From NCBI RefSeq assembly GCF_001613545.1, contig NZ_BDCO01000002.1, positions 3,038,001 through 3,102,000 of the forward strand: a DNA stretch of 64,000 nucleotides. Reading direction: 5' to 3'. This DNA comes from Terrimicrobium sacchariphilum (lineage in GTDB: Bacteria; Verrucomicrobiota; Verrucomicrobiia; Chthoniobacterales; Terrimicrobiaceae). A program made the position numbers and the translations under genes. The notes under the pieces were generated by a model, which saw nothing but the letters and a program-made list of their open reading frames with translations, was not told the origin of the DNA and searched no databases. Of the stretch, positions 45,102-54,111 are shown piece by piece (positions within the stretch are counted from its first letter, which is position 1; each line of letters begins with the position of its first letter).

Positions 45102-46210
45102 GCACACCTTTTCGCGTTGTCATAGCCTGCGGAGGCACCGGGGGGCACCTGTTCCCCGGGCTGGCCGTGGCGGAAACCTTGAAGCAGCGCGGACACGAGA
45201 TCCTCCTCATCGTCTCCGAGAAATCCATCGACAGCATCGCGCTGAAGGCGCACCCGGAGTTCCGGGCTGAGAAGCTGCCCTCCATCGGCATGCCATCAGT
45301 GCTGTCACCCGCCTTTGTCCGATTCCTGCGCCGGTCGTGGGAAAGCCTCGGCCATTGCCGCGACGTGTACCGAAGGTTCCGCCCCTCGGCTGTGCTGGGC
45401 ATGGGCGGTTTCACCTCGACGGCTCCGCTGCTGGCAGGCCGGATGCAAAAGCTGCCGACCTTCATCCACGAGTCCAATGCCATTCCCGGCCGGGCCAACA
45501 AGCTCGCGGCGAAGTTCGTCACAAAGGTTCTGCTCGGGTTCGGCGCATGCGCCCCGTATTTTGAAGGCAAGCCTTATGCCGTGACGGGTACGCCGGTACG
45601 CAAGAATCTCGGGGGGGCCATCCCACGCGAAGAAGCTCTGGCTGCGCTAAAGCTCGATCCGGCACGCAAAACGCTGCTCGTGATGGGCGGAAGTCAGGGC
45701 GCGGCGGGCCTGAACCAGGCGATCTTCAAATGTGCCCCGCTCTGGGTCGACCAGCCGGTGCAGATCATTCACCTCACCGGTGATCGCGACGACCGTCTCG
45801 CGGCGGCGAATTACCAGCGCGAGCACCTTCTGCATTACGTCGCGCCGTTCCATCACAAGATGGAGGAGGTCTATTCCGCTGCGGACCTCGTCATCTCGCG
45901 CGCGGGCGCATCGAGCCTGAGCGAACTGTCGCAGTTTGGGCTACCCTCGATCCTTGTCCCCTATCCGTACGCCACCGATGACCACCAGACGGCAAATGCC
46001 AAGGTCTTCATCGAAGCTGGAGCTGCCGAACTGGTGCAGGAAGCGAAGATGGCACCCGATTCCTTCGGCTTGCTGGTGACCAATTTGCTAACGAACGACC
46101 GCCGCCGCGAACAAATGGCAGCCGCAGCGCGCGCCATCCTGCCGCACGACGCGGCTGGTAACGTGGCTGATGAGGTGGAGAAAGCCGTGCAGGAGGCGCA
46201 GACACGATGA
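45098..46210 (+). CDS. murG: UDP-GlcNAc:lipid I transferase MurG
   Basis: This 370-residue peripheral inner-membrane glycosyltransferase converts lipid I to lipid II. It begins with FRVVIACGGTGGHLFPGLAVAE, the family G-loop, followed by the GMGGFTSTAPLLAG loop and the UDP-GlcNAc-binding region VISRAGASSLSELSQFGLPSILVPYPYATDDHQTANA near the C-terminus. I use GTG 45098; an open frame continues far upstream but lies within ftsW in another phase. It overlaps both ftsW and murC-murB. Confidence 0.96.
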   Translation: MSTPFRVVIACGGTGGHLFPGLAVAETLKQRGHEILLIVSEKSIDSIALKAHPEFRAEKLPSIGMPSVLSPAFVRFLRRSWESLGHCRDVYRRFRPSAVLGMGGFTSTAPLLAGRMQKLPTFIHESNAIPGRANKLAAKFVTKVLLGFGACAPYFEGKPYAVTGTPVRKNLGGAIPREEALAALKLDPARKTLLVMGGSQGAAGLNQAIFKCAPLWVDQPVQIIHLTGDRDDRLAAANYQREHLLHYVAPFHHKMEEVYSAADLVISRAGASSLSELSQFGLPSILVPYPYATDDHQTANAKVFIEAGAAELVQEAKMAPDSFGLLVTNLLTNDRRREQMAAAARAILPHDAAGNVADEVEKAVQEAQTR

Positions 46211-48492
46211 ACCTCGCAAGCCTCACGGAATTTCTCACCAGCGGATCGCGCCGCGTGCACCTGATCGGCGTCGCCGGGTCGGGCATGAGCGGTATCGCCG
46301 CGCTTCTTTTGGCCCTGGGCCATCGCGTGAGCGGATCCGACAAAGTCGACACTGTCGAGGTCGAGCGTTTGGTCAAAAAGGGCCTGGATTTTCACAAGCC
46401 TCACCTGTCAGGAGAAGTCAACGGCGTCGAGCTGGTGGTTTACTCCTCCGCGATCAAGGCGGGCAACGTGGCCTACGACGAGGCCGTGCAGCTCGGCATC
46501 CCCATGGTGCGCCGCGCCGACGCGCTGGCCGCGATCATGAACTCCAAGAAGGGCGTGGTTGTGTGCGGCATGCACGGCAAGACCACGACGTCCTCGATGG
46601 CTGCGCATGTGCTGCGCTCGTGCGGGCTGAAGCCGTCGCATTACGTCGGCGCGGAGATTCCGATCCTCGGCACAAACGCGCGATGGGATTCCGAGGGCGA
46701 GTACTTCGTGGCTGAGGGCGACGAAAGCGACGGCACGCTGATCAACTACCATCCCGAGCACGCCATCGTTCTCAACATCGAGCCCGAGCACCTGGATTTC
46801 TACAAGGATCTCGCCGCCATCGACGCGGTCTACACCAAGCTGGTCACGCAGACACGCGGCAAGGTGATCTACTGCGGCGACGACGAGGGCGCGACCCGCG
46901 TCTGCGCTTCGCATCCCGGCGCTGTGAGTTACGGGCATGATGCGAAGAACCGCTACCGCATCACGGACCTCGTGGTGAAAAATTTCCGCTCGCACTTCAC
47001 GACCTGGCGCGGCGACGACAAGCTGGGCGACGTAACGCTGAACATCCCCGGCGCTCACAACGCGCTCAACGCCCTCGCCGCCATCGCGCTGGCCACGGAG
47101 ATCGGACAGCCGTTTGACCGTATTGCCTCGGCCCTCGAGACCTTCCGCGGAGCCCGCCGTCGGTTTGAAATCCGGCACGAGTCGCCCCGTAACCTCGTGG
47201 TGGACGATTACGGACACCATCCCACGGAAATCGCCGCGACGATCGCGACGGCGCGCACGGGCGATTGGAAGCGCGTACTCGTCATGTTCCAGCCCCACCG
47301 CTATACGCGCACGCTGGCACTGAAGGAGGAATTTGGCCGCGCCTTCGGCCTGGCGGATCATGTGTTCGTCGCCAATGTGTACCCGGCGAGCGAAAAACCG
47401 ATTCCCGGCGTGTCAGGCCAGACCATTGTCGACGCCGTGCTGGCGAACGGGCATCCCTCCGCCTTCCACGAGGAAGACATCACTCGCATCCATCAGCTCG
47501 CCGGGGCGAAAATCCAGGATGGCGACATCATTCTCAGCCTGGGAGCAGGAAATATCCACGAGGCGGGCGCCCGCCTCGTGAAGGACCTGGAAACACGCGA
47601 CGCGCTCAGCGCGGTGATGGGGTCGGGTGCGATCAAGCTATACGAGCCTCTTTCCCGGCATACGACGATGCGCGTGGGCGGGCCGGCTCAGTTCTGGGTC
47701 GAGCCCGAGACGGAGGAAGGTTTCGCCGACCTCGTGAGCTACTGCGACGACCATGACATCCCGTTTATGGTGATGGGCCGCGGGTCCAACCTGCTCGTGC
47801 GCGACGGGGGCATTCCCGGCGTGGTGGCGCAGCTTTCCCGTGGGGAGTTCGCCCGCTACGAGGTCAACGGCATGGAGATCACGGCGGGCGTCGGCCTCAA
47901 GCTCAAGCAGCTCACAGCGGTGGCTCAGAATGCGGGCATCGGCGGATTTGAGTGGATGGAAGGCATCCCCGGCAATCTTGGCGGCAGCCTGCGCATGAAT
48001 GCGGGCGCAATGGGATCGCAGACTTTTGAACAGGTGGTACGCGTGCGCTATTGCGATACGGACGGCAACATCTTCACCCGCACCCCGGCCGAAATGGAGG
48101 TGCATTACCGCGACGTTCCCACGTTGCGACAGAATTACGCACTCTCCGCCACGTTACGCGGCTTTCCCGCCAGCTCCGAGGAGATCGCGGCAAAGATCGC
48201 CGAGTCGACGCAAAAGCGCAAAACCTCGCAGCCCATCGCGGCCAGCGCCGGGTGTATTTTCAAGAATCCTACCAGCATCCCGGCGGGCAAGCTGGTCGAT
48301 GAACTCGGATTCAAGAACTTCGCCGTGGGCCGGGCCCGCGTCTCCGAGGTTCACGGCAATTTCATCGTCAACGACGGCGGAGCGACGGCGGAGGAAATCC
48401 TCACGCTCATCGGCGAGATCAAGGCCGCCGCGGCGCGCGAGCGCGGGATCGAATTGGAAACCGAAGTACAGATCGTAGGAGTGGACGCATAA
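46207..48492 (+). CDS. murC-murB: MurC-MurB fusion (UDP-MurNAc-L-Ala ligase and UDP-MurNAc reductase)
   Basis: One frame of 761 residues encodes two cytoplasmic enzymes of UDP-MurNAc-L-Ala synthesis. The N-terminal half is MurC: HLIGVAGSGMSGIA near residue 18, VCGMHGKTTTSSMA near 119 as ATP loop, and DDYGHHPTEIAAT near 337. From about residue 470 comes MurB: MRVGGPAQFWVEP, GRGSNLLVRDGGIPG as FAD-binding region, EGIPGNLGGSLRMNAGA and SAGCIFKNP. The last motif has Cys where E. coli MurB has the Ser proton donor. No stop or start separates the halves. Order in the pathway is MurB then MurC, reversed in the fusion. It overlaps murG by 4 bases and shares one base with ddl (TAATG). Confidence 0.96.
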   Translation: MNLASLTEFLTSGSRRVHLIGVAGSGMSGIAALLLALGHRVSGSDKVDTVEVERLVKKGLDFHKPHLSGEVNGVELVVYSSAIKAGNVAYDEAVQLGIPMVRRADALAAIMNSKKGVVVCGMHGKTTTSSMAAHVLRSCGLKPSHYVGAEIPILGTNARWDSEGEYFVAEGDESDGTLINYHPEHAIVLNIEPEHLDFYKDLAAIDAVYTKLVTQTRGKVIYCGDDEGATRVCASHPGAVSYGHDAKNRYRITDLVVKNFRSHFTTWRGDDKLGDVTLNIPGAHNALNALAAIALATEIGQPFDRIASALETFRGARRRFEIRHESPRNLVVDDYGHHPTEIAATIATARTGDWKRVLVMFQPHRYTRTLALKEEFGRAFGLADHVFVANVYPASEKPIPGVSGQTIVDAVLANGHPSAFHEEDITRIHQLAGAKIQDGDIILSLGAGNIHEAGARLVKDLETRDALSAVMGSGAIKLYEPLSRHTTMRVGGPAQFWVEPETEEGFADLVSYCDDHDIPFMVMGRGSNLLVRDGGIPGVVAQLSRGEFARYEVNGMEITAGVGLKLKQLTAVAQNAGIGGFEWMEGIPGNLGGSLRMNAGAMGSQTFEQVVRVRYCDTDGNIFTRTPAEMEVHYRDVPTLRQNYALSATLRGFPASSEEIAAKIAESTQKRKTSQPIAASAGCIFKNPTSIPAGKLVDELGFKNFAVGRARVSEVHGNFIVNDGGATAEEILTLIGEIKAAAARERGIELETEVQIVGVDA

Positions 48493-49403
48493 TGAGCAGT
48501 GGAATTTTGAATGAGAAGGTGGTGGCGGTGCTGATGGGCGGACCGGGCGCTGAGCGCGAGGTCTCCTTGCGATCGGGCGCCGCTGTGGCGCGTGCGCTGA
48601 GCACGCTTGGCGCGAAGGCGGTCGAAGTCGACGTGACCGGGCCGCATTTCACCCTGCCCGAGGGCGTGCATCTCGCGTACAACATGATTCACGGCACGTT
48701 CGGCGAGGATGGCCAGCTCCAGGCGATACTGGAAGCGAAGGGCGTCCCGTACACCGGTGAGGGAGTCGAGGGAAGCCGTCTCGCCTTTGACAAGATCGAG
48801 AGCAAGCGAAAGTTCGACGCGGCAGGCGTACCGACGGCAGCATTTGAGGTGCTCGGTCGTGGCGATCAGCCCGGCCTCATTGCCCCGTACGTGATCAAGG
48901 CGCCCCGCCAGGGATCCAGTGTGGGCGTGCACATCATTCACGACACGGCTCATGTCCCGGCGGCGCTGGAGGATTGCTTCCAGTTCGGCGACGAGGTGCT
49001 GGTGGAGGATTTTGTCAAAGGCCGCGAGCTGACGATCGGCATCCTGGGAGGAAAGGCGCTGCCGGTGATCGAGATCGTGCCCAATGAGGGATTCTACGAC
49101 TACGCGCACAAGTACACGAAGGGCGCTTCGTCGTACTATGTGCCCGCCGAAATCGGCGAGGAAAACACGCGGAGGGTACAGGAAGCCGCCGAGGCCGCAC
49201 ACAAGGCGTTGGGACTGGAAATTTATTCGCGAGTGGATATTCTGTTGGCCGCCGACGGCAGCTTGAGCGTGCTGGAGATCAACACGATCCCGGGCATGAC
49301 GGAAACCAGCCTGCTGCCAAAGGCTGCGGCGGTGGTCGGACTCGACTTCCCCGCGCTCTGCGAACGTATTGCCGAACTTTCCCTGGCCCGACATAACCGA
49401 TGA
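48492..49403 (+). CDS. ddl: D-alanine--D-alanine ligase
   Basis: This 303-residue ATP-grasp enzyme makes the D-Ala-D-Ala dipeptide used by MurF. The N-terminal VAVLMGGPGAEREVSLRSG, central IHGTFGEDGQLQAILEAKGVPYTG and C-terminal EINTIPGMTETSLLPKAA contain the conserved family residues. The size matches DdlB. The start overlaps the murC-murB stop, and the end overlaps ftsQ by 4 bases. Confidence 0.95.
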   Translation: MSSGILNEKVVAVLMGGPGAEREVSLRSGAAVARALSTLGAKAVEVDVTGPHFTLPEGVHLAYNMIHGTFGEDGQLQAILEAKGVPYTGEGVEGSRLAFDKIESKRKFDAAGVPTAAFEVLGRGDQPGLIAPYVIKAPRQGSSVGVHIIHDTAHVPAALEDCFQFGDEVLVEDFVKGRELTIGILGGKALPVIEIVPNEGFYDYAHKYTKGASSYYVPAEIGEENTRRVQEAAEAAHKALGLEIYSRVDILLAADGSLSVLEINTIPGMTETSLLPKAAAVVGLDFPALCERIAELSLARHNR

Positions 49404-50359
49404 TTCAACGCCGCTCCACCGCTCGTCCCGCCAATCGCCGCTCGAGGCATGCCTCGCCGCGCGCGCATTTGCTCGACGTGCAAATCCGCACCTCCACGGC
49501 GCGGAGACAGCGGAATGAAAAGGTGGGCAAGTGGGTCTTCAACCTCGTCCTCATCGGGTCCGTCTCCGTGGCGGCCGTGTTGGGACTCAAGACCGGACTC
49601 GACAAGTTCTTCTTTCAAAACGCCGACTACACCCTGAAACGTATCAGCCTGGAGCTCGACAATATCCTGACTCGCGAAGAGGCACTCGAGGAAACCGGGC
49701 TGCGGGAGGGGGAGAACATTTTCTCTGTCGATCTGGCCAAGGTGGAGGCGAAGCTCAAGGCGATCCCGCAGGTGGCGAGTGTCCACGTCGAGCGCGAACT
49801 GCCTGACCATATCTCGGTGACCATGACGGCCCGGGACCCGGTAGCCTGGGTGGCCGCTCCGGGTGAGACAGGCGACGTGACCGCCTCGGAGAAATCCATG
49901 CTGGTCGACGCGACGGGCTTCCTTATGCGCCCGCGTCACATCCAGCCCGAATACTTTCATCTCCCCGTGATCTACGGAGTGAAAAGCGACGACGTGCAGG
50001 ACGGCGAACTGCTGGCCAATGAAGACCTGCGCGTGGCCCTCAACCTCATTCAAACCGTGTACTCGCGCCCCGAGTCACTGCTGCGCATTCGCACGCTCGA
50101 TATCTCCAAGGGGTACAGCATCACGGTCGTGAACGACCAAAACGCACACATCGTCTTTGCCGCGTCCAACTTCGACGAGCAGCTCGCCCATTTGCAGAAG
50201 CTGCTCCAGCATTGCGAGGAGACGGGCCGCACCCTGGAGAAAGTGAATTTAATGGTTAAGCGGAACACCCCTGTAACCTTCGTCGTCGCCTCAGCTCCGC
50301 CCGAGGTGACGCAGAAATCCCAACCCATCGGAAGCTCGCCGAAAACCCGGAGAAACTAA
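49400..50359 (+). CDS. ftsQ: FtsQ/DivIB-type cell division protein with POTRA domain
   Basis: This 319-residue bitopic protein has a strongly basic cytoplasmic start of about 45 residues, one helix (VFNLVLIGSVSVAAVLGL), then a periplasmic POTRA domain (TLKRISLELDNILTREEALEETG and following) and a beta domain. The IFSVDLAKVEAKLKAIPQVASVHVERELPDHISVTM segment is typical of FtsQ. It scaffolds FtsL and FtsB at the septum. Context between ddl and ftsA confirms the name. It overlaps ddl by 4 bases and shares a base with the start of ftsA. Confidence 0.88.
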   Translation: MIQRRSTARPANRRSRHASPRAHLLDVQIRTSTARRQRNEKVGKWVFNLVLIGSVSVAAVLGLKTGLDKFFFQNADYTLKRISLELDNILTREEALEETGLREGENIFSVDLAKVEAKLKAIPQVASVHVERELPDHISVTMTARDPVAWVAAPGETGDVTASEKSMLVDATGFLMRPRHIQPEYFHLPVIYGVKSDDVQDGELLANEDLRVALNLIQTVYSRPESLLRIRTLDISKGYSITVVNDQNAHIVFAASNFDEQLAHLQKLLQHCEETGRTLEKVNLMVKRNTPVTFVVASAPPEVTQKSQPIGSSPKTRRN

Positions 50360-51579
50360 TGGCTCGCTCAGACATCCTCGTCGGTGTGGAGGTGGGAACC
50401 TCCAAGGTATGCGCGGTCGTCGGAGAGACTGGCCGCGAGGGTACCCTGCGCATCCTCGGCGTGGGCTCGGCCCCATCGCGCGGCGTGCGCAAAGGTGAGA
50501 TCGTGGACATAGCCATCGCCACGGAGTGCGTGCACGACGCCCTGGCAGATGCGGAGACCAACAGCGACGCCGAGATCGGCAGCGTGTCGGTTGCGGTGAC
50601 GGGCAGCCACATCCGGAGTTTCAACAGCCGTGGCGCGATCCTGATCCCGTCGGAGCGCTTCGAGATCGATGAAGAGGATGTCTCCGAGGTCGCCGTGAAG
50701 GCTCGCGAGGTAAACATCCCGACCGAGAATGCCTTCCTGCATTCCATCATCCAGCATTACTACGTGGACGGCCAGGACGGGGTGCTCAACCCGATCGGCA
50801 TGGTCGGCCGCAGGCTGGAGGCGGATTACCACATCATCCATGGCGTCAAGACGCGCCTGCAAAACACCCTGCGCTGCATCCGCGAAAATGGCGTGCAGCT
50901 CGACGAGGTGGTGGTGAATTCCCTCGCCTCCGCACAGGCTGTACTCGACCAGCACCAGAAGGACCTCGGCGCGGTCGTGATCGACATGGGCGGCGGGGTG
51001 ACGGATTACATCGTCTACGAGAACGGTGCGGTGCGCCACAGCGGCGTGCTGGCCGTGGGCGGCGACCATATCAGCAACGACATATCGCTGGGCTTGCGCA
51101 TTCCGCTCACCCGCGCGGAGAAACTCAAGGTCGAGGAAGGTTCCACCGTGCTCGGCCAGGGGACGCCGGGCGAAATGATCGTGCTGAAGAACGACGCAGG
51201 ATTCTCCGGCAAGGAGGTCGAGCGCGAGATGCTCAACACGATCATCCATGCACGCGTACGCGAGATGTTTGAACTGATCCGCAAGGGGATCGAGAGCGAA
51301 ATCCCGCTCCACCTGCTCGGTGCGGGCGTGGTGCTGACGGGCGGATGCAGCCTGATCAAGGGCATCAAGGACGTGGCGGAGTCGGTCTTCGACCTGCCGG
51401 TGAGCCTCGCGCGCGAAGCGGGAGTATCGGGACCGAAGTCGGTACTGAACAACCCGCAATACTCGACGGCGATCGGCTTGATCAAGTTTACCCAGGCTTT
51501 ACGAGCGGAAGAGGAAGACCCCGGTCTTTTCGGCTCGGTGCTCCAAAAAATCGGGGGAATCTTCCGCAGAAAGGGCTAG
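50359..51579 (+). CDS. ftsA: Cell division actin-like ATPase FtsA
   Basis: This 406-residue actin-like protein tethers FtsZ to the membrane and links to the other division proteins. DILVGVEVGTSKVCAVVGE opens the phosphate-1 loop, GAVVIDMGGGVTDYIVYENG near residue 197 is the phosphate-2 loop, and GAGVVLTGGCSLIKG near 325 the adenosine loop. The final residues (SVLQKIGGIFRRKG) form a short amphipathic basic helix, the usual membrane anchor. It directly precedes ftsZ by 6 bases. Confidence 0.95.
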   Translation: MARSDILVGVEVGTSKVCAVVGETGREGTLRILGVGSAPSRGVRKGEIVDIAIATECVHDALADAETNSDAEIGSVSVAVTGSHIRSFNSRGAILIPSERFEIDEEDVSEVAVKAREVNIPTENAFLHSIIQHYYVDGQDGVLNPIGMVGRRLEADYHIIHGVKTRLQNTLRCIRENGVQLDEVVVNSLASAQAVLDQHQKDLGAVVIDMGGGVTDYIVYENGAVRHSGVLAVGGDHISNDISLGLRIPLTRAEKLKVEEGSTVLGQGTPGEMIVLKNDAGFSGKEVEREMLNTIIHARVREMFELIRKGIESEIPLHLLGAGVVLTGGCSLIKGIKDVAESVFDLPVSLAREAGVSGPKSVLNNPQYSTAIGLIKFTQALRAEEEDPGLFGSVLQKIGGIFRRKG

Positions 51580-51585
51580 ATCTCC

Positions 51586-53010
51586 ATGATTTCCTATCCA
51601 CGATCCGAAGCCGGAGAACCGGCGAGCGTCCAGGCCCTCGTGCTGGGACTGGGCAATGCTGGCGTGCATCTCGTGGATCGCCTGACGATGTCGGGCATCG
51701 CCGACGCGGATTTTATCGCGCTCAATACCGACGCACAGTCGCTGACCTCCTCGATCACGCAGACGAAGATCGCGCTCGGCCAGAAGGTGACACGCGGACT
51801 CGGCACGGGCGGAGACCCGGAGGTCGGCTACGAGGCGGCGCAGGAGTCGCTCGGGGAGATCCGCTCCGCACTGGAGGGAGCGCAGATCGTGTTCCTCTGC
51901 ACGGGACTCGGCGGCGGCACCGGATCGGGCGTGGCCCCGGTAATCGCCGAATCCGCCCGCGAGGCGGGAGCGATTGTTATTTCCATCGTCACATCGCCGT
52001 TTTCCTTCGAAGGCAAGCGGCGTAGCGCCCAGGCGCGTGAGGGATTGGCAGGAGTGGCGGAGTTTTCCCACGCGGTGCTGCACTTCGAGAACGACCGCAT
52101 GTCGGAGCTGGCCTCGCCGCGTGCCGGGATCGAGGAGACGTTTTCCATTTCCGACAACTTCCTCGGCTCGGCGGTGATCTCGCTGCTGGAGATCCTGCGA
52201 GGCGGCGCACCGCTGCCAGTAGGACTGGCCGACGTGCTTTCCGTGCTCGGCGGAGGTTCCGCTGCAGCGCTCTTCGGACGTGGTGAGGCGACCGGCGACA
52301 ACCGCGCCCACGAGGCACTGGAGCGTGCGCTGAAAAGCCCGCTGCTTGATCGTGGTCGGCTCCTGGCCGAAAGCCACGCCATCATTTCCCACATCTCCGG
52401 CCCCGCTTCACTGTCTTTCGCGGAGGTCGCCGCCATCATGCGGGAACTCGGCAAACACGTGGCGGACTCAGCACAGCTATTCCTGGGTGTGACCAGCCTG
52501 CGAGATGCAAACGCACCCATCACAGTGACGCTGATAGGCAATTATTCGGGAGGCGAGCACGACTCGCCACCCGTGACTGAGCATCATGCCGTCGAGCGCC
52601 CTGCTCCGCGTCAGCGCCCGACTTTTGCCGCTCCGACTCCTCACCATGAGGCGGAGGAATCCACCACGGCCCCGCGTCAACGGTACGCACCCTCGCCGGT
52701 CGCAGAGGAACCTGCCCCGCTTTTTTCCGAACCTGTCGTGGAACCTGTTGCAGAAGCTCCTGAGGCCCCAGCGCCCGTGTCGGCTCCCCCGGCGGCCCGC
52801 CCTGCGGCAACACGCGAACATCGTCCTGCGGCCGCCCCAAAACAACAGCCGCAGCCAGTTGCTCCGCCGACCGCGCCCAAGGTGAAGCAGGAAACGCTGC
52901 AGTTTGAATCCGTAGCGCGCGGGCGGTTCGAGAAAAGCGAACCGACGATCGTGGAGGGTGAAGACCTCGACGTCCCCACTTTCCTGCGCATGCGTGGGAA
53001 GACTCGATAG
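51586..53010 (+). CDS. ftsZ: Cell division tubulin homologue FtsZ, divergent
   Basis: This 474-residue protein aligns along the FtsZ core. NTDAQSL, LGTGGDPEVG, CTGLGGGTGSGVAPV (signature loop, about residues 105-119), TSPFSFEGKRR and the GEATGDNRA segment are all readable. It departs from the norm in two places. The first glycine-rich loop is LGLGNAGVHLV instead of GVGGGGGNAV. The T7 loop, usually NVDFAD, reads PVGLAD: Pro211 and Gly213 stand where Asn207 and Asp209 of E. coli would be, while Asp216 keeps the third position. A Pro/Ala-rich linker of about 130 residues leads to LDVPTFLR (residues 461-468), the standard C-terminal peptide that binds FtsA. It is the last gene of the dcw cluster. 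Confidence 0.9.
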   Translation: MISYPRSEAGEPASVQALVLGLGNAGVHLVDRLTMSGIADADFIALNTDAQSLTSSITQTKIALGQKVTRGLGTGGDPEVGYEAAQESLGEIRSALEGAQIVFLCTGLGGGTGSGVAPVIAESAREAGAIVISIVTSPFSFEGKRRSAQAREGLAGVAEFSHAVLHFENDRMSELASPRAGIEETFSISDNFLGSAVISLLEILRGGAPLPVGLADVLSVLGGGSAAALFGRGEATGDNRAHEALERALKSPLLDRGRLLAESHAIISHISGPASLSFAEVAAIMRELGKHVADSAQLFLGVTSLRDANAPITVTLIGNYSGGEHDSPPVTEHHAVERPAPRQRPTFAAPTPHHEAEESTTAPRQRYAPSPVAEEPAPLFSEPVVEPVAEAPEAPAPVSAPPAARPAATREHRPAAAPKQQPQPVAPPTAPKVKQETLQFESVARGRFEKSEPTIVEGEDLDVPTFLRMRGKTR

Positions 53011-53114
53011 ACCACCGTTTTCAAGGCCGCCGGAAAATCGTCGAGAATATCTCCTTTTCCAGTTTGACAATGGGAAGGGGCGGGAGCAGTTTGCCCGCAA
53101 CCCACGTGAAATCC

Positions 53115-53654
53115 ATGCTCAGAAGCGCTATGCTCTGCCTGGTTGCGTCTACCGCCATCTCCACGGCGTTACATGCGCAAGACACACCGAACACAACCAT
53201 CCACCCCGGTTCGCCCGCCTACCTCGATTCGCTCGACGGGTTCCGTGGAGTCAAATTCGGAACGGAATTTGGCAAATTCACGGGACTGGTTCTCGATCAG
53301 GACCGCGGGAAGCTGAAGCTGTACACGAAGAAGAACGAGGATCTGACGCTCGGCCTGGCCAAGCTCTCGGCCATCGTCTACCACTTCTTCGATGGCAAGC
53401 TCCAGGCGGTGACCATCCACACCACCTCGATGCCCGACGGACGCACGCTGACGGCGATCGCCAACTCCGGCTTCGGCGCGGGCACGAAGCTCGACCCGTA
53501 CAACACGATCTGGCAGGGCGAGACAGCCTGGGCCCAGCTCTCGCAGAATGAAGGCACCGGCGAGGTGACCCTCACGATCGGCGACGCGGAGATCTCCCGC
53601 GACCTCGGAAATTACGAACAGCAGCAGGCCCAGGAGGCCGCCGCGCAACTCTAA
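53115..53654 (+). CDS. Exported protein of unknown function beside the RiPP precursor
   Basis: This 179-residue product starts at ATG 53115 with a clear signal peptide (MLRSAMLCLVASTAISTALHA). The mature part begins QDTPNTTIHPG and contains YLDSLDGFRGVKFGTEFGKFTGL and a LGLAKLSAIVYHFFDGKLQAVTIHT segment, then a Gln/Ala-rich end. I do not recognise the family. It starts 104 bases after ftsZ and only 15 bases before the precursor gene, so it is likely cotranscribed with the cyclophane system; whether it takes part in it is unknown. Confidence 0.6.
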   Translation: MLRSAMLCLVASTAISTALHAQDTPNTTIHPGSPAYLDSLDGFRGVKFGTEFGKFTGLVLDQDRGKLKLYTKKNEDLTLGLAKLSAIVYHFFDGKLQAVTIHTTSMPDGRTLTAIANSGFGAGTKLDPYNTIWQGETAWAQLSQNEGTGEVTLTIGDAEISRDLGNYEQQQAQEAAAQL

Positions 53655-53669
53655 ACTCCACATCGAGCC

Positions 53670-54041
53670 ATGAAGAATACTTCACTCAAACAGTCGCTCC
53701 CCGCGTTGATCGCTGTCACCGGCGGAGCCCTCGCCGCAGGCGCCGCCTCGGCGGAAGCCGCGCAGTCCGCCGTACGTCCCTCGACGGCCACGAACGAAAC
53801 CGCTCTGGAAACCCGCATCAGCAACGTCCAGGACAAACTCAATGGCAAGCCAGGTGTGACTTTTGCCGAACGCTCCATGGAAACCCCGGAAGGACTCCAA
53901 ACCTTCTGGTGGGGCAACTGGCATAACGGCGGCTTCGGTCCCGGCGCCTGGCACAATTGGGGCAATGGCGGCTGGCACAACTGGGGCAACGGCTGGGGTA
54001 ACGGCGGCTGGCACAACTGGCATAACTGGGGCAACTTCTAG
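53670..54041 (+). CDS. grrA: Cyclophane-type RiPP precursor with ten Trp-x-Asn triads (GrrA/OscA-like)
   Basis: This 123-residue peptide has three parts. Residues 1-32 are basic then hydrophobic, like an export signal (SLPALIAVTGGALAAGAASA). Residues 33-79 form a charged leader with ETRISNVQDKL, like the conserved helix in GrrA-type precursors. Residues 80-123 consist almost only of Trp, Gly, His and Asn. They contain ten Trp-x-Asn triads: five WHN and five WGN, at 81-83, 84-86, 94-96, 97-99, 102-104, 105-107, 109-111, 114-116, 117-119 and 120-122. In triceptide RiPPs, an aromatic residue is linked to the side chain of the residue two positions later, so these triads are obvious ring sites. 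The radical SAM gene follows after 70 bases with a terminator between. Confidence 0.88.
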   Translation: MKNTSLKQSLPALIAVTGGALAAGAASAEAAQSAVRPSTATNETALETRISNVQDKLNGKPGVTFAERSMETPEGLQTFWWGNWHNGGFGPGAWHNWGNGGWHNWGNGWGNGGWHNWHNWGNF

Positions 54042-54065
54042 GCTCCCAGGAAACCCATCCCTTAC

Positions 54066-54104
54066 GTCTCACCTCGCAGTTAACTAGCGGGGTGAGACTT
54101 TTTT
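54066..54104 (+). terminator. Terminator or attenuator between precursor and maturase
   Basis: A 12-bp stem (GTCTCACCTCGC at 54066-54077 with GCGGGGTGAGAC at 54087-54098, one G-U pair) encloses a 9-base loop and is followed by six T. It ends 8 bases before the GTG start of the maturase gene, so it very probably lowers maturase expression compared with precursor and may mask the ribosome binding region. Confidence 0.88.
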
Positions 54105-54111
54105 CCCTTCC

